Shown: positions 19,123 to 29,339 of the stretch, one piece after another
How the letters are laid out: the number at the start of each line of letters is the position of its first letter
Position numbering within the stretch: position 1 is the first letter of the stretch
From: Alicyclobacillus sacchari
Lineage (GTDB): Bacteria > Bacillota > Bacilli > Alicyclobacillales > Alicyclobacillaceae
NCBI RefSeq assembly: GCF_004366795.1
Contig: NZ_SORF01000003.1
Coordinates: 1-64,000, forward strand
Length of the DNA stretch: 64,000 bases
Reading direction: 5' to 3'
Program-made: the position numbers and the translations under genes
The notes under the pieces: generated by a model
Told to the model about the DNA's origin: nothing
Database searches by the model: none
Seen by the model: the letters and a program-made list of their open reading frames with translations, nothing else

Positions 19123-19560
19123 ATGAGATGGCAAGCGGAGTGGGAGCACTTTCATGCTTCCGATTCGGGGCCTACTCCTCGCTACGGCAAAAATCCGTTC
19201 CCGAAGAGTGCAAAGCGCTGTAAGCGATGCAAAATGCCATCCGAGCTGCAGTTTTGTATCGTATGCCAAACTGAGTTTGTCACGCAAGCCAGGCTCTGTT
19301 TCACGACGGTCATGGACGCCGTAGCAATTCAACAGGAGCCCAACAGGCCCTACGAAGAGAAGCGCGCAGCCTATCGAGCGGCAAAGCGCCGCTTGAAAAA
19401 CCTCTTGGATTTGAAGTCATACGGTGTTACCTTCGAACAGACACCATACTTTCGGAAGGAACTGCGTCGACTGCGCGAGCGGTTGAAAGAGGAGAAGGCA
19501 GTCGCGGCGTCAGTCGCGGCGGACTCGGAAGAACAGAAAACGGCTGCCCATCGCCAGTAG
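19123..19560 (+). CDS. Hypothetical protein with paired CxxC motifs
   Basis: 145 residues, not recognised. Two CxxC pairs (CKRCK and CIVC) about ten residues apart, close to residues 30-45, look like a small zinc ribbon. The C-terminal half is rich in Arg, Lys and Glu and probably helical or coiled. The start is the ATG at 19123 with GGAGG 10 bases upstream; upstream in-frame codons lack an SD. A strong terminator follows immediately, so it is probably monocistronic. A nucleic-acid-binding role is possible but is inference. Confidence 0.75.
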   Translation: MRWQAEWEHFHASDSGPTPRYGKNPFPKSAKRCKRCKMPSELQFCIVCQTEFVTQARLCFTTVMDAVAIQQEPNRPYEEKRAAYRAAKRRLKNLLDLKSYGVTFEQTPYFRKELRRLRERLKEEKAVAASVAADSEEQKTAAHRQ

Positions 19561-19582
19561 CTGACGATTGGGCAGCCGTTTT
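19537..19582. terminator. Bidirectional terminator
   Basis: AAAACGGCTGCCCA and its complement TGGGCAGCCGTTTT form a 14-bp stem, with T-rich sequence leaving in both directions. It overlaps the 3' end of the CxxC gene and also serves the convergent efflux-pump gene ending at 19628. Confidence 0.88.
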
Positions 19583-19627
19583 ATTGCCTACGATACCGAA
19601 GATATCGGTGCGTACATGAGGCGATTT

Positions 19628-21163
19628 TCAATCTTCCCCCACAGCCAATTCCGATTCCCGCAAAGCGTCGACAGCATGTCGATTTGCCCGTTCTTGCCCG
19701 TCTTCCAAAAAGTCCGGCTGCGGCGACGTTCTGCGCACAAAGAAGGCCATGATGAACGCCACGACAGACGCCGCCACCGCGACCATGAATGCATCGTCAA
19801 TACCCATCACTGTCCCCTCTGCCAGCGCATGTGCTGCCGCCAGTTTGTCGGTCGCCGCAATGTGTTTGGCAAGCATGATGTTTTGCACATGGACCTTCGC
19901 GCGATCGGTCATCACCGTGACCAAAAGCGCCGTACCCACCGCGCCTGCCACCATGCGCAGCGTATTGAGCATCGCCGTACCGAACGGATTGAGACGCAAT
20001 GGCAATTCATTTAAGCCGGCAGTCATCAGCGGCATCATCAAAATCGACATACCGAACATGCGCAAAGTGTACACCACAGTGCAATACAGGAACGTCGTGT
20101 CGGTGCCCAACCGCGTCAGACAGTACGTGGTTGCGGCCGTGATCGCAAGGCCAATCACACCGAGCCAGCGCGCGCCCACCAGGTCAAACAGCTTGCCGGT
20201 GATGGGCGACATGATGCCCATCAAGATGCCGCCTGGAAGTAACATGAGCCCAGACAAAAGCGGTGAGAACCCGCGCACATTCTGCATGTAAATCGGCATC
20301 AGAATGACACCTGCAAAAAGGGCAACAGAGACGATCACGTTGATGATGGTGGTCAAGGTATACATCGGATAACGGAATATCCGAAACTCGAGAATCGGCT
20401 CTCGAGTGGACAATTGCCATAAAACCAGAGCCACAAGGCTTGCGGCGCCTATCGCCAAACTGAGGATGACGTCCAGTCCGCCCCATCCCACCGAACCGGC
20501 CTCGCTAAAGCCGTACAGCAGGCCGCCAAAGCCAATGGTTGAAAGCACCGCGCCTAGGCCGTCAAACTTAGGCCGACTCGTGGTCGTGAGATTGCGCATC
20601 AAGAAGATGGCCAACACGAGATCCACGAATGCGATTGGCATGATGATATAAAACAGCGTACGCCAAGATCCGTTGTCGACAATCCATCCGGACAGCGTCG
20701 GTCCGATGGCAGGTGCGAAGTTGAGCGCAATTCCGAATATACCCATGGCCATGCCCCGTCGCTCTGGCGGAAACAGCCGGAACACAGCGTTCATCATAAC
20801 AGGCATCAGCACGCCAGCCCCAGCCGCCTGAACCACACGGCCCACCAGCAGGATGCCGAAGTTCGGGCTGAAACCACAGATGATGGTTCCGATGAAGAAC
20901 AAGGACATCGCTGTGATGTACAACTGTCTCGTCGTAAAGCGAGCGATCAGATAAGCCGTGATGGGAATGACAATGCCGTTGACAAGGAGATAAATGGTTG
21001 TCAGCCAGTCACCCGTGGTCGCCGAAATGTGCATGCGATCCATGATCTGCGGCAGTGCAACGTTGATCAGCGTCTGGTTGAGAAACGCGACGAACGCGCC
21101 AGCGAGCATGACGCCAAACACAGGCGCGACGCGCACGCCAGTTGGTTCCGATGCAGAACGCAT
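19628..21163 (-). CDS. DHA2-family multidrug MFS transporter (EmrB/QacA type)
   Basis: 511 residues with 14 predicted membrane helices. The family motif VNGIVIPITAYLIARF (between helices 2 and 3) and the motif-C-like GIALNFAPAIGPTLSGWI segment are clear, the latter typical of drug-proton antiporters. Substrate unknown. The ATG at 21163 lies about 12 bases after GGGGG, a rather long spacing. No regulator gene is adjacent; a likely promoter lies about 220 bases upstream. Confidence 0.9.
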   Translation of the reverse strand: MRSASEPTGVRVAPVFGVMLAGAFVAFLNQTLINVALPQIMDRMHISATTGDWLTTIYLLVNGIVIPITAYLIARFTTRQLYITAMSLFFIGTIICGFSPNFGILLVGRVVQAAGAGVLMPVMMNAVFRLFPPERRGMAMGIFGIALNFAPAIGPTLSGWIVDNGSWRTLFYIIMPIAFVDLVLAIFLMRNLTTTSRPKFDGLGAVLSTIGFGGLLYGFSEAGSVGWGGLDVILSLAIGAASLVALVLWQLSTREPILEFRIFRYPMYTLTTIINVIVSVALFAGVILMPIYMQNVRGFSPLLSGLMLLPGGILMGIMSPITGKLFDLVGARWLGVIGLAITAATTYCLTRLGTDTTFLYCTVVYTLRMFGMSILMMPLMTAGLNELPLRLNPFGTAMLNTLRMVAGAVGTALLVTVMTDRAKVHVQNIMLAKHIAATDKLAAAHALAEGTVMGIDDAFMVAVAASVVAFIMAFFVRRTSPQPDFLEDGQERANRHAVDALRESELAVGED

Positions 21164-21378
21164 ATGTAATTGTTTCCCCCTTTAAAATTAGGCCCCATCG
21201 CGATCGCGAAGCCTTGGCACGGCATCGCCAGTTGGAGCAGTTCATTGTGATGAAAAGACGAAAAGCAGCTCAGGCAGTGAATAGAGGAGATTCGCACCCG
21301 CCAAGAAATGCGAGGACATGCATTCTTCTAGGCACGAAATGATTACTTATAGGCTATCATTCCTGCATCGATCGCGCA

Positions 21379-21428
21379 AGCATACTCCGTGAACATTTTG
21401 TTGCAACTTACAAAAAAGAAGTTATCAT
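21379..21428. promoter_or_regulatory. Divergent promoters sharing one -35 hexamer
   Basis: The self-complementary TTGCAA at 21401-21406 has a minus-strand -10, TATGCT (21379-21384), and a plus-strand -10, TATCAT (21423-21428), each 16 bases away. The minus promoter would serve the efflux-pump gene with a leader of about 210 bases. The plus promoter would read towards the groEL terminator, where I see no gene beyond a doubtful 28-codon frame. Otherwise the 21164-21478 gap holds nothing I can support. Confidence 0.4.
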
Positions 21429-21478
21429 GGAGGATCGGGTGATTCTACGAGGAGATCTACAACGATGCCGCACTGGAC

Positions 21479-21520
21479 GAAAAAGGCTGCTAGCGCGCCT
21501 GTCATGCCGCTAGCAGCCTT
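21479..21520 (-). terminator. groESL operon terminator
   Basis: AAGGCTGCTAGCG and CGCTAGCAGCCTT form a 13-bp stem, followed on the minus strand by TTTTTC. It lies 33 bases after the groEL stop. Confidence 0.88.
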
Positions 21521-21552
21521 ATGGTTCCAAGCGAATGGCTTCGCCGGAGAGA

Positions 21553-23193
<1,641 letters not shown>

Positions 23194-23206
23194 TTATGTA
23201 GTCGAC

Positions 23207-23491
23207 TTACTTCTCGACGATAGCCAAGATGTCGCTTTCCCGTAGAATCAACACTTCTTCGTTGTTCACTTTGATTTCCGTGCCAGCATACTTCGAGAAA
23301 ATCACGCGGTCTCCGACTTTGACCTCGAGCTCCTGACGCTTCCCATCTTCGAACTTGCCCGGGCCGACAGCGATAACTTCGCCCTCTTGCGGTTTCTCCT
23401 TCGCATTGTCCGGAAGGAAAATGCCACTTGCGGTCTTCTCTTCACGTTCCACTGGACGCACCACAACGCGATCAGCGAGCGGCTTCAGCAT
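23207..23491 (-). CDS. groES: Co-chaperonin GroES (10 kDa)
   Basis: 94-residue lid of the GroEL chamber. Conserved features are [14 protein letters not shown] at the N-terminus, the mobile-loop region with TASGIFLPD, and the end [12 protein letters not shown]. The ATG has GGAGG 8 bases upstream. It is the first gene of the operon, just below the CIRCE element. Confidence 0.98.
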   Translation of the reverse strand: MLKPLADRVVVRPVEREEKTASGIFLPDNAKEKPQEGEVIAVGPGKFEDGKRQELEVKVGDRVIFSKYAGTEIKVNNEEVLILRESDILAIVEK

Positions 23492-23530
23492 GTGAACAAC
23501 CTCCCTGTTGAATTTGAGTGTCTTCTTTTG

Positions 23531-23557
23531 TTAGCACTCTCGTTCAGTGAGTGCTAA
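23531..23557 (-). promoter_or_regulatory. CIRCE element (HrcA operator)
   Basis: TTAGCACTC, nine bases, GAGTGCTAA: a perfect match to the consensus inverted repeat. It lies between the promoter and groES, so HrcA should repress the operon until heat stress. Confidence 0.97.
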
Positions 23558-23568
23558 CACCAAGGACT

Positions 23569-23597
23569 ATAATAATCTCTCGGCCGTAAGAGTGCAA
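23569..23597 (-). promoter_or_regulatory. groESL promoter
   Basis: Minus-strand TTGCAC (23592-23597) and TATTAT (23569-23574) are separated by 17 bases, placing the start site at the upstream edge of CIRCE. Confidence 0.75.
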
Positions 23598-23615
23598 CCG
23601 TCTCCACAAAGATTT

Positions 23616-24188
23616 TCAAGATCCTTTTTCGAGGCCGTCGGCCAAGAGGAAATCTAGCAAACCATCCTCATCCCCCGCAGCGAACACCGGCACCGGAAGC
23701 CGACAACCTGTCGGCGCAATGGCGGCGACCACGTGTACCGCACCTGCAACCATGAGTTTGTCCCATTCCAATTCGGAAGCGACGACAGCCACCTTCGGCC
23801 ACAGACTGCCTTTGACTCCTTCTATTATCACGATGCTCGGCGTCTCTTCACCCGCAGCGGCAAGCAATCGTTCCAGCCACCATTCGACGCCCACACGATT
23901 CGCCTGCCAGTCGTGTACAAGCCAGCCCCGTGCACTGGCCGCCACCGTCCAACGGGCACCCGCACGAGCTGCGCGCACCGTGTCGGCGCCTTGCTTCTCC
24001 CAATCGGGCCAATCCATTTGATCCGCATGCCCATCGTGCTTGACATACCCAATCTCGAGCCCGCGCCGTTTCGCCGCTCGAATCAGGGCCTCGGCAGCCG
24101 TCGTCTTACCTGCATCCTGGAAGCCGACAATGCCGATGATCTGCGGACGCCGAGCGCGATCGAAAGCCAACGGCGGCAAATTAGGCAT
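23616..24188 (-). CDS. mobB: Molybdopterin-guanine dinucleotide biosynthesis adaptor MobB
   Basis: 190 residues with a P-loop GFQDAGKTT near the N-terminus and the MobB-typical segments YVKHDGHADQMDWPDWEKQGADT and IIEGVKG. MobB is a GTPase that assists MobA in attaching GMP to molybdopterin. The ATG at 24188 overlaps the stop of the preceding gene by 8 bases. Last gene of the molybdenum-cofactor chain; no terminator found in the short gap to the groES promoter. Confidence 0.9.
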   Translation of the reverse strand: MPNLPPLAFDRARRPQIIGIVGFQDAGKTTAAEALIRAAKRRGLEIGYVKHDGHADQMDWPDWEKQGADTVRAARAGARWTVAASARGWLVHDWQANRVGVEWWLERLLAAAGEETPSIVIIEGVKGSLWPKVAVVASELEWDKLMVAGAVHVVAAIAPTGCRLPVPVFAAGDEDGLLDFLLADGLEKGS

Positions 24189-25173
24189 TGAGCCACCCGC
24201 CGATCCCAAGTACGGCAATGTCACGCCGACGCACGCGCAAACCGGCCAACACGCGCGGAAGCAACTTGTCGAAAGCAGTCACCGGATCGTGAATGACAGC
24301 GCCAGGAAGGCCAAAAATGGCGGTATGGCCGCGGTATGCAAGCATCATCATCGAACCCGGAATCATGGGTGTGCCGTGCGTCACCACCTCGGTAGCAGCT
24401 CGTCGAATAGCTGCCGGTGAACGGTCATCCGGATCGACCGACATGCCCCCCGTAACGAGCACGAGTGTCGCTCCGCCCTCGGCAGCGCGCACAATCTCGC
24501 CCGCGATGGCGTCCATCTCGTCGCCGACCAGCGTCTGCTCCACGTCACCCACGCCGTAGGCAGCCAGTTTTTCGCGTAAAACCGGACCAAACCGATCTTC
24601 AATCCGACCACTCAAAATCTCACTGCCGGTGGTGACCAGGTGCACCTTCTGGGGGCGGTACGGCAACACATCGATCATGCTGCGCCGATGTGCCCCGCGC
24701 GCGATGACCTCGACCGCACGCACCTTTTCCTCTGCGACGACGAGCGGGATGGGCCGCACGCTGGCCAGGCTCGTCCCCTTTCGGACATGCTGAAACGGCA
24801 CGCGCGTGGCAATCGCGATCTCGTCAATGCTGTTCATGGCCGTAACCCGCCTGGCATCGACCCACAACATCCCATCGCGATCCGCTTTCAGTACGACCTT
24901 GCCCTCCTCGACGTCGGACAGGCGTACACCTGTGCCGGCTATCGCCTTGGCCATGCGGACAGCCGCATCGTCTTCATGCAACTCACCCTCGTCCAATTCC
25001 AGGACGTAGATGTGGCGCTTCCCCATGTCGAGCAGCACCGGGATATCCTCTGCCTGAATGACATGCCCGCGCCGAAACTGACGCCCCTTGAACTCCCCTG
25101 GGACGATTCTCGTCATGTCGTGCGCCAACTGCATTCCTATTGCATCCTCCACAGGCACCTCGCGCCGTTTCAC
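24181..25173 (-). CDS. Molybdopterin-binding protein (MoCF domain)
   Basis: 330 residues. The C-terminal half carries the MoaB/Mog fold: VTTGSEILSGRIEDRFGP, LVGDEMDAI and the GGMSVDPDDRSP loop. The N-terminal half is not the usual MoeA domain arrangement, so I avoid the name MoeA. It probably binds molybdopterin during cofactor maturation. The GTG at 25173 is chosen because it overlaps the mobA stop (GTGA) and stands six bases after AAGGGGG; an ATG at 25179 abuts the SD. Confidence 0.85.
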   Translation of the reverse strand: MKRREVPVEDAIGMQLAHDMTRIVPGEFKGRQFRRGHVIQAEDIPVLLDMGKRHIYVLELDEGELHEDDAAVRMAKAIAGTGVRLSDVEEGKVVLKADRDGMLWVDARRVTAMNSIDEIAIATRVPFQHVRKGTSLASVRPIPLVVAEEKVRAVEVIARGAHRRSMIDVLPYRPQKVHLVTTGSEILSGRIEDRFGPVLREKLAAYGVGDVEQTLVGDEMDAIAGEIVRAAEGGATLVLVTGGMSVDPDDRSPAAIRRAATEVVTHGTPMIPGSMMMLAYRGHTAIFGLPGAVIHDPVTAFDKLLPRVLAGLRVRRRDIAVLGIGGWLNA

Positions 25174-25772
25174 ATGCATCCCCCTTCCGTTAGCCAAGCT
25201 CTGTAATCGTCCGGCGTATGAATCGGACGCACAGCCCAGGGTTGATGAGAAAACTCGAGTCCCGCAATCGACAATCCGAAAAGCGCCGACAGGAGTCGAC
25301 GCTCCCCCTGTCGAGCCGCCTCAATGAACGCAGTCGCGACGTTTTGCCGGTACACCGCACACAAAGGTTGCAACCGCCCTTCGCGCACCGCCGCCACCCC
25401 GTCGACATGGAGACGTGATAACCGTTCGCACAACGCCTCCAGAACGTGTGGCGTAATCCCAGGCAAATCGCCGGCGATCAACTGAAACGTGGCCAATGAA
25501 TCGGCCCGCGTGCCAAGAACGGCCCCCAATGCCTGCAGCGGTCCCTGCCATGGTACCGGATCGAGCTCCCACGCGACCGGTTTCGACAGCCACGGCGCAA
25601 TGGTCGTGCGCAAAGCAGCGTCGTTATAGCTGACGATGACATCATCGCATACGGCAAGCGCGACTCGAATCACGTGCGCCAAGACGGGCACCCCAGACGG
25701 ATCGCGGGCGAGCGCCAGCTTGTTTCCGTATTCCGCCATACGCCTGCTCTGCCCGCCGGCAAGGACAATCAC
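25170..25772 (-). CDS. mobA: Molybdenum cofactor guanylyltransferase MobA
   Basis: 200-residue nucleotidyltransferase with the NTP-binding start VLAGGQSRRM, a downstream NKLAL lysine motif, and the catalytic-Asp segment LIAGDLPGI. It transfers GMP from GTP to the molybdenum cofactor. The start is a GTG at 25772, SD GGGAG 8 bases upstream, overlapping the previous stop (GTGA). Its neighbours mobB and the MoCF protein support the assignment. Confidence 0.88.
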   Translation of the reverse strand: MIVLAGGQSRRMAEYGNKLALARDPSGVPVLAHVIRVALAVCDDVIVSYNDAALRTTIAPWLSKPVAWELDPVPWQGPLQALGAVLGTRADSLATFQLIAGDLPGITPHVLEALCERLSRLHVDGVAAVREGRLQPLCAVYRQNVATAFIEAARQGERRLLSALFGLSIAGLEFSHQPWAVRPIHTPDDYRAWLTEGGCM

Positions 25773-26347
25773 CCTATGGTCTCCCGGCAGTCGAACACAC
25801 CTCCGTCGGTCAATACCGCGTGCATGCGGACATCGTGCGGATCGCGTGGCAAACGATCGACGAACTGTTCGCGAAAGCAGACACCGACGCGCACAGGGGA
25901 CGGCTGCCGCGCATCGGCGAAATACCGATCATAATAACCGCCGCCGTAGCCGAGACGAGCGCCATCCTTGGCAAACGCAAGACCGGGTACAAATGCCAAG
26001 GCAATCTCGTGACGCGGCACGATTGGGGCATCGTCGTCCGGAGCGAGGATGCCATACCGGCCAGGGGCGAGATCGGCCAGCGTGCGCACAGCACAAAACA
26101 CCATGTCGCCATCTTCGAGCACGCGCGGATAGACGAGGCAGTAACCTTTTGCCACGAGCCAAGCATGTGCATCCGCCAGATTGAGTTCACCGGATGTCGC
26201 CGCATACAGCGCGATCGCGCGACCCGCTCGCTTCGTTTCGCGCTCGGCGTAGGCGACGGCGAGCCATGCAGCTTCCCGCTCTCTCCTGATTCGTTCCTCG
26301 CCTGTGATCGTGAAGCGCACACGTCGAAACGACTGTCGCAATGTCAT
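25769..26347 (-). CDS. 5-formyltetrahydrofolate cyclo-ligase
   Basis: About 192 residues. The family signature is GARLGYGGGYYDRYF, with FVPGLAFAKDG just before it and a basic N-terminus. The enzyme returns 5-formyl-THF to the active one-carbon pool using ATP. I use the ATG at 26347; a TTG at 26362 (12 bases after AGGAGG) is a real alternative and would overlap the PAP2 gene. It is embedded in the molybdenum-cofactor chain by overlap with mobA, with no obvious functional link. Confidence 0.88.
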   Translation of the reverse strand: MTLRQSFRRVRFTITGEERIRREREAAWLAVAYAERETKRAGRAIALYAATSGELNLADAHAWLVAKGYCLVYPRVLEDGDMVFCAVRTLADLAPGRYGILAPDDDAPIVPRHEIALAFVPGLAFAKDGARLGYGGGYYDRYFADARQPSPVRVGVCFREQFVDRLPRDPHDVRMHAVLTDGGVFDCRETIG

Positions 26348-26351
26348 CTTG

Positions 26352-27263
26352 TCACTTGACAATGTCGCGAGCGTCCTCCTGCCGATACAAGTCTAATTTC
26401 CAAAACAGCCACGGCGCGGCAAGCGTCGTCCATGCCGCAACCAACACGACGCGCGTGTACTGCCAAAGCGGTTGATCCAAATGTGCTTGTACTGCCCATT
26501 GTATCGCAACAATACCTGCCAATGCGATGATCGCGACACAAATTCGCTTCCATACTTCCGGTTGCACATCGGTGTGTAAGAATTGGCGCTCGATGGCCGC
26601 TCCGATGCCGACAGCCATCACAAACACCGCATAGATACCCGCTTCGCCCCGATGATCCACGACCAGCAGCAACGCGGGAAACAGTATCGCGAATGTCAGC
26701 GCGATCGGAAATGGCACTTGGCGATACGTCCACCACCGCCCAAGTTGCCAACCGCCAATGCCGATGATCAAACCGATTGCCCAGCCAACGACGACGTCGA
26801 GCGGCCAATGCAGCCCCAAGTAGATGCGCGAGATGCCGATCGCGGCGACCAAGATCATGCCCAGCCACATGATGTAGCGACGGCGGACCCACTGTGCGAT
26901 CCCGGCAAAAAAGGTCATGGTTCCTTGCGCATGTCCGCTCGGCATCGACAAACCGGTGGCCGAACTGATATAACCGGAACGAATACCTGGTACACCGAGC
27001 GGCCGCGCGATATGGAACACCGACTTAAGCCATGCGTTGGTATACATACTGGTAAGGAACACATAAGCCAAGCGCATGCCTAATGTACGATTGACGGCTA
27101 GAAATAATATTGGAAGTATGAGTAGATAAACCGATTCGGTGCCGAGGAACGACAGCCCAACAGCCAGTTTGTCCAGCCACGGCGTATGGAATGATTGAAT
27201 CCACCGGATCAGGTGGTACTGCCACCCGAATCCCTCTGGCAGCGGAAACGTAGGAGTAGGCAT
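26352..27263 (-). CDS. PAP2-family membrane phosphatase
   Basis: 303 residues with several membrane helices. The three phosphatase motifs are present: K-x6-RP in KSVFHIARP, PSGH in MPSGHAQG, and SR-x5-H-x3-D in SRIYLGLHWPLD. Likely substrates are phosphatidic acid or an undecaprenyl/phospholipid pyrophosphate, judging from the family. AGGAGG lies 7 bases before the ATG. First gene of the overlapping chain down to mobB. Confidence 0.92.
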   Translation of the reverse strand: MPTPTFPLPEGFGWQYHLIRWIQSFHTPWLDKLAVGLSFLGTESVYLLILPILFLAVNRTLGMRLAYVFLTSMYTNAWLKSVFHIARPLGVPGIRSGYISSATGLSMPSGHAQGTMTFFAGIAQWVRRRYIMWLGMILVAAIGISRIYLGLHWPLDVVVGWAIGLIIGIGGWQLGRWWTYRQVPFPIALTFAILFPALLLVVDHRGEAGIYAVFVMAVGIGAAIERQFLHTDVQPEVWKRICVAIIALAGIVAIQWAVQAHLDQPLWQYTRVVLVAAWTTLAAPWLFWKLDLYRQEDARDIVK

Positions 27264-27328
27264 GAAGAGTCCTCCTTGCGCAATATGTCAGGGACGTTGC
27301 TAGAGTGTATGGACAAAGGAGAACGCAT

Positions 27329-29299
27329 ATGATTGTTTTACAGGCAAGTCATTTGAAAAAGAGCTACGACGGCGTCGATGTGTTGATCGATGCGTCCGTC
27401 GTCATTCGTGCTGGCGATAAAGTGGGGTTGGTCGGCGGAAACGGTGCTGGTAAAACGACGCTTCTCAAGCTCATCACCGGCGAAGAACAGCCAGATGGCG
27501 GCACCATCGCGAAGCGCGATGGGCTGCAGATGGGGTATGTCTCCCAGTATGTGCAACCCGATGCGGCCATGACCGTATATCAGTTTGTGGCCGAAGCACA
27601 GAAACCTCTGCAGCAAATGGAGGCCAGACTCCGCGACCTCGAGGCGAAGATGGCGGATCCCAGTGTGTACACGAGCGAACAACGGTTTGCCGACGTCACG
27701 CAAACATATGAACAAGCGGCTCATCAATTTGAACAAGCCGGGGGTTATGCTTGGCAAACCAACGTGCGGCGAGTGCTGGCAGGCCTTCAATTTCACGCAG
27801 AGATGCAACCCATGCCCATTTCGTCGTTGAGCGGCGGTCAGCGTACGCGTTTGGCCCTGGCTCGCCTCCTCGTCCAACAGCCAGACTTGCTCGTTCTCGA
27901 CGAGCCAACCAACTACCTCGACACGGAAACACTCTCATGGCTGGAGGCCTATCTGAAGCACGACGAAGGGAGCCTGCTCGTAGTCTCTCATGATCGGTAT
28001 TTTCTCGATGAGGTGACAACACAGACCATCGCGCTGGAAGACGGCGTCACTCGCCACTACCCAGGGAACTATGCCGCATACGTCCTGCAGTCGCGCCTGG
28101 AACGGGAACAGCAGGTCAAATTATATGAACAGCAACAAGGGGAAATCTCTAGAATCGAATCCTTCGTACAGAAAAACATCGCGCGCGCCTCGACAACCAG
28201 GCGCGCACAAAGTCGCCGCAAAATGTTGGAACGCATGGAGCGGGTGGAGCGCCCCCGCGGCGACGGCGCGAGCGTGCGGGTCGAATTCGAACCCCGCCGG
28301 CCATCCGGCCGCGACGTCCTACAGGTGTCCAATCTCGCCATTGGCTACGACCATCGCACGGTGGCCAAACCTATTTCGTTCCACCTGGAGCGCGGTATGC
28401 GCCTCGCGATCCTTGGGCCTAACGGCGCCGGCAAATCCACGCTGCTCAAGACCATCGTCGGCTTGCTGCCAGCACAAACCGGCCGGATCGACTGGGGACA
28501 TCACGTCGACGTCGGCTATTACGATCAAGAACAATCCGACCTGGACGACACGAAGACCGTGATCGACCAAGTGTGGGACGAGCGCTCAGATTTGGATGAA
28601 ACGTCGATTCGCAAAGCCTTAGCGCAATTTATGTTTCGAGGCGAGGATGTCGTAAAACCTGTCGCAGGGCTCAGCGGCGGAGAACGCAGTCGTTTGAATC
28701 TATGTCGCCTCATGCTGCGGCGAGCGAATGTCTTGGTGATGGACGAGCCTACTAACCACCTGGACATCCCCAGCAAAGAGGCATTGGAACAGGCATTAAG
28801 CGACTATAGCGGCACTTTGCTATTCGTGTCACACGACCGCTATTTTATTGACGCGATTGCAACCCACGTCGGCATCTTGGAACCGGATGGCTTGGTCAAA
28901 TACATCGGCAATTACTCCGATTACCGCGAGAAAGTTGCGGAAAATGAACGGATGGCAAATATCGAGCTGAGCACAGCCAGTGTCAACGAACGGACCGGCG
29001 CTCCAACAAATTCAGACCTGGCAGCCCACCAAGCTTCCCCGCGACGTCGCATTCGCTCCAGTGACGTGCGAAAACTGCAAGAAGAAATCGAGAAATGGGA
29101 ACGTACCGCCGCAAAACTGGAGTCGAGGTTAACCGCGATTGGCATGGAGCAAAGCGAAGCCGCCGCCGCGCAAGATATCGACCGAATCCGGACACTTGAA
29201 CAAGAGCGCGAACACGTGGAACAAGCGTGCCAATCCGCCTTGGAGAAATGGGAACAAGCTTCATTAAAGCTGGAGATGCTGCAGTCGGGTGAAGATTGA
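27329..29299 (+). CDS. ABC-F family ATPase (YdiF-like)
   Basis: 656 residues with two ABC domains (Walker A GGNGAGKTT and GPNGAGKST; signatures SLSGGQRTRLALA and GLSGGERSRLNLC; Walker B LLVLDEPTNYLD and VLVMDEPTNHLD), an inter-domain linker, no membrane segments, and a C-terminal coiled coil rich in Glu. ABC-F proteins of this type act on the ribosome. The ATG at 27329 has AAGGAG 7 bases upstream. It faces the tsaD operon, as ydiF does near ydiA-ydiE in B. subtilis, although here the orientation is convergent. Confidence 0.93.
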   Translation: MIVLQASHLKKSYDGVDVLIDASVVIRAGDKVGLVGGNGAGKTTLLKLITGEEQPDGGTIAKRDGLQMGYVSQYVQPDAAMTVYQFVAEAQKPLQQMEARLRDLEAKMADPSVYTSEQRFADVTQTYEQAAHQFEQAGGYAWQTNVRRVLAGLQFHAEMQPMPISSLSGGQRTRLALARLLVQQPDLLVLDEPTNYLDTETLSWLEAYLKHDEGSLLVVSHDRYFLDEVTTQTIALEDGVTRHYPGNYAAYVLQSRLEREQQVKLYEQQQGEISRIESFVQKNIARASTTRRAQSRRKMLERMERVERPRGDGASVRVEFEPRRPSGRDVLQVSNLAIGYDHRTVAKPISFHLERGMRLAILGPNGAGKSTLLKTIVGLLPAQTGRIDWGHHVDVGYYDQEQSDLDDTKTVIDQVWDERSDLDETSIRKALAQFMFRGEDVVKPVAGLSGGERSRLNLCRLMLRRANVLVMDEPTNHLDIPSKEALEQALSDYSGTLLFVSHDRYFIDAIATHVGILEPDGLVKYIGNYSDYREKVAENERMANIELSTASVNERTGAPTNSDLAAHQASPRRRIRSSDVRKLQEEIEKWERTAAKLESRLTAIGMEQSEAAAAQDIDRIRTLEQEREHVEQACQSALEKWEQASLKLEMLQSGED

Positions 29300-29304
29300 A
29301 TGGA

Positions 29305-29337
29305 AAAAACCCACGAGGGCTGCAGCCCTCGTCTTTT
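29305..29337. terminator. Terminator, probably bidirectional
   Basis: The perfect palindrome ACGAGGGCTGCAGCCCTCGT (29312-29331) is followed by CTTTTC on the plus strand and GGGTTTTTTCC on the minus strand. It separates the ABC-F gene from the convergent gene ending at 29340. Confidence 0.85.
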
Positions 29338-29339
29338 CA

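Noticed and set aside
18848-19126. A 92-codon frame between moxR and the CxxC gene
   Set aside because: No SD, no recognisable domain, and it overlaps the well-supported start at 19123.
21427-21513. A 28-codon plus-strand frame beginning at a possible -10
   Set aside because: It would begin almost at the promoter -10, reads into the groEL terminator hairpin and has unremarkable composition. I keep only the promoter observation.
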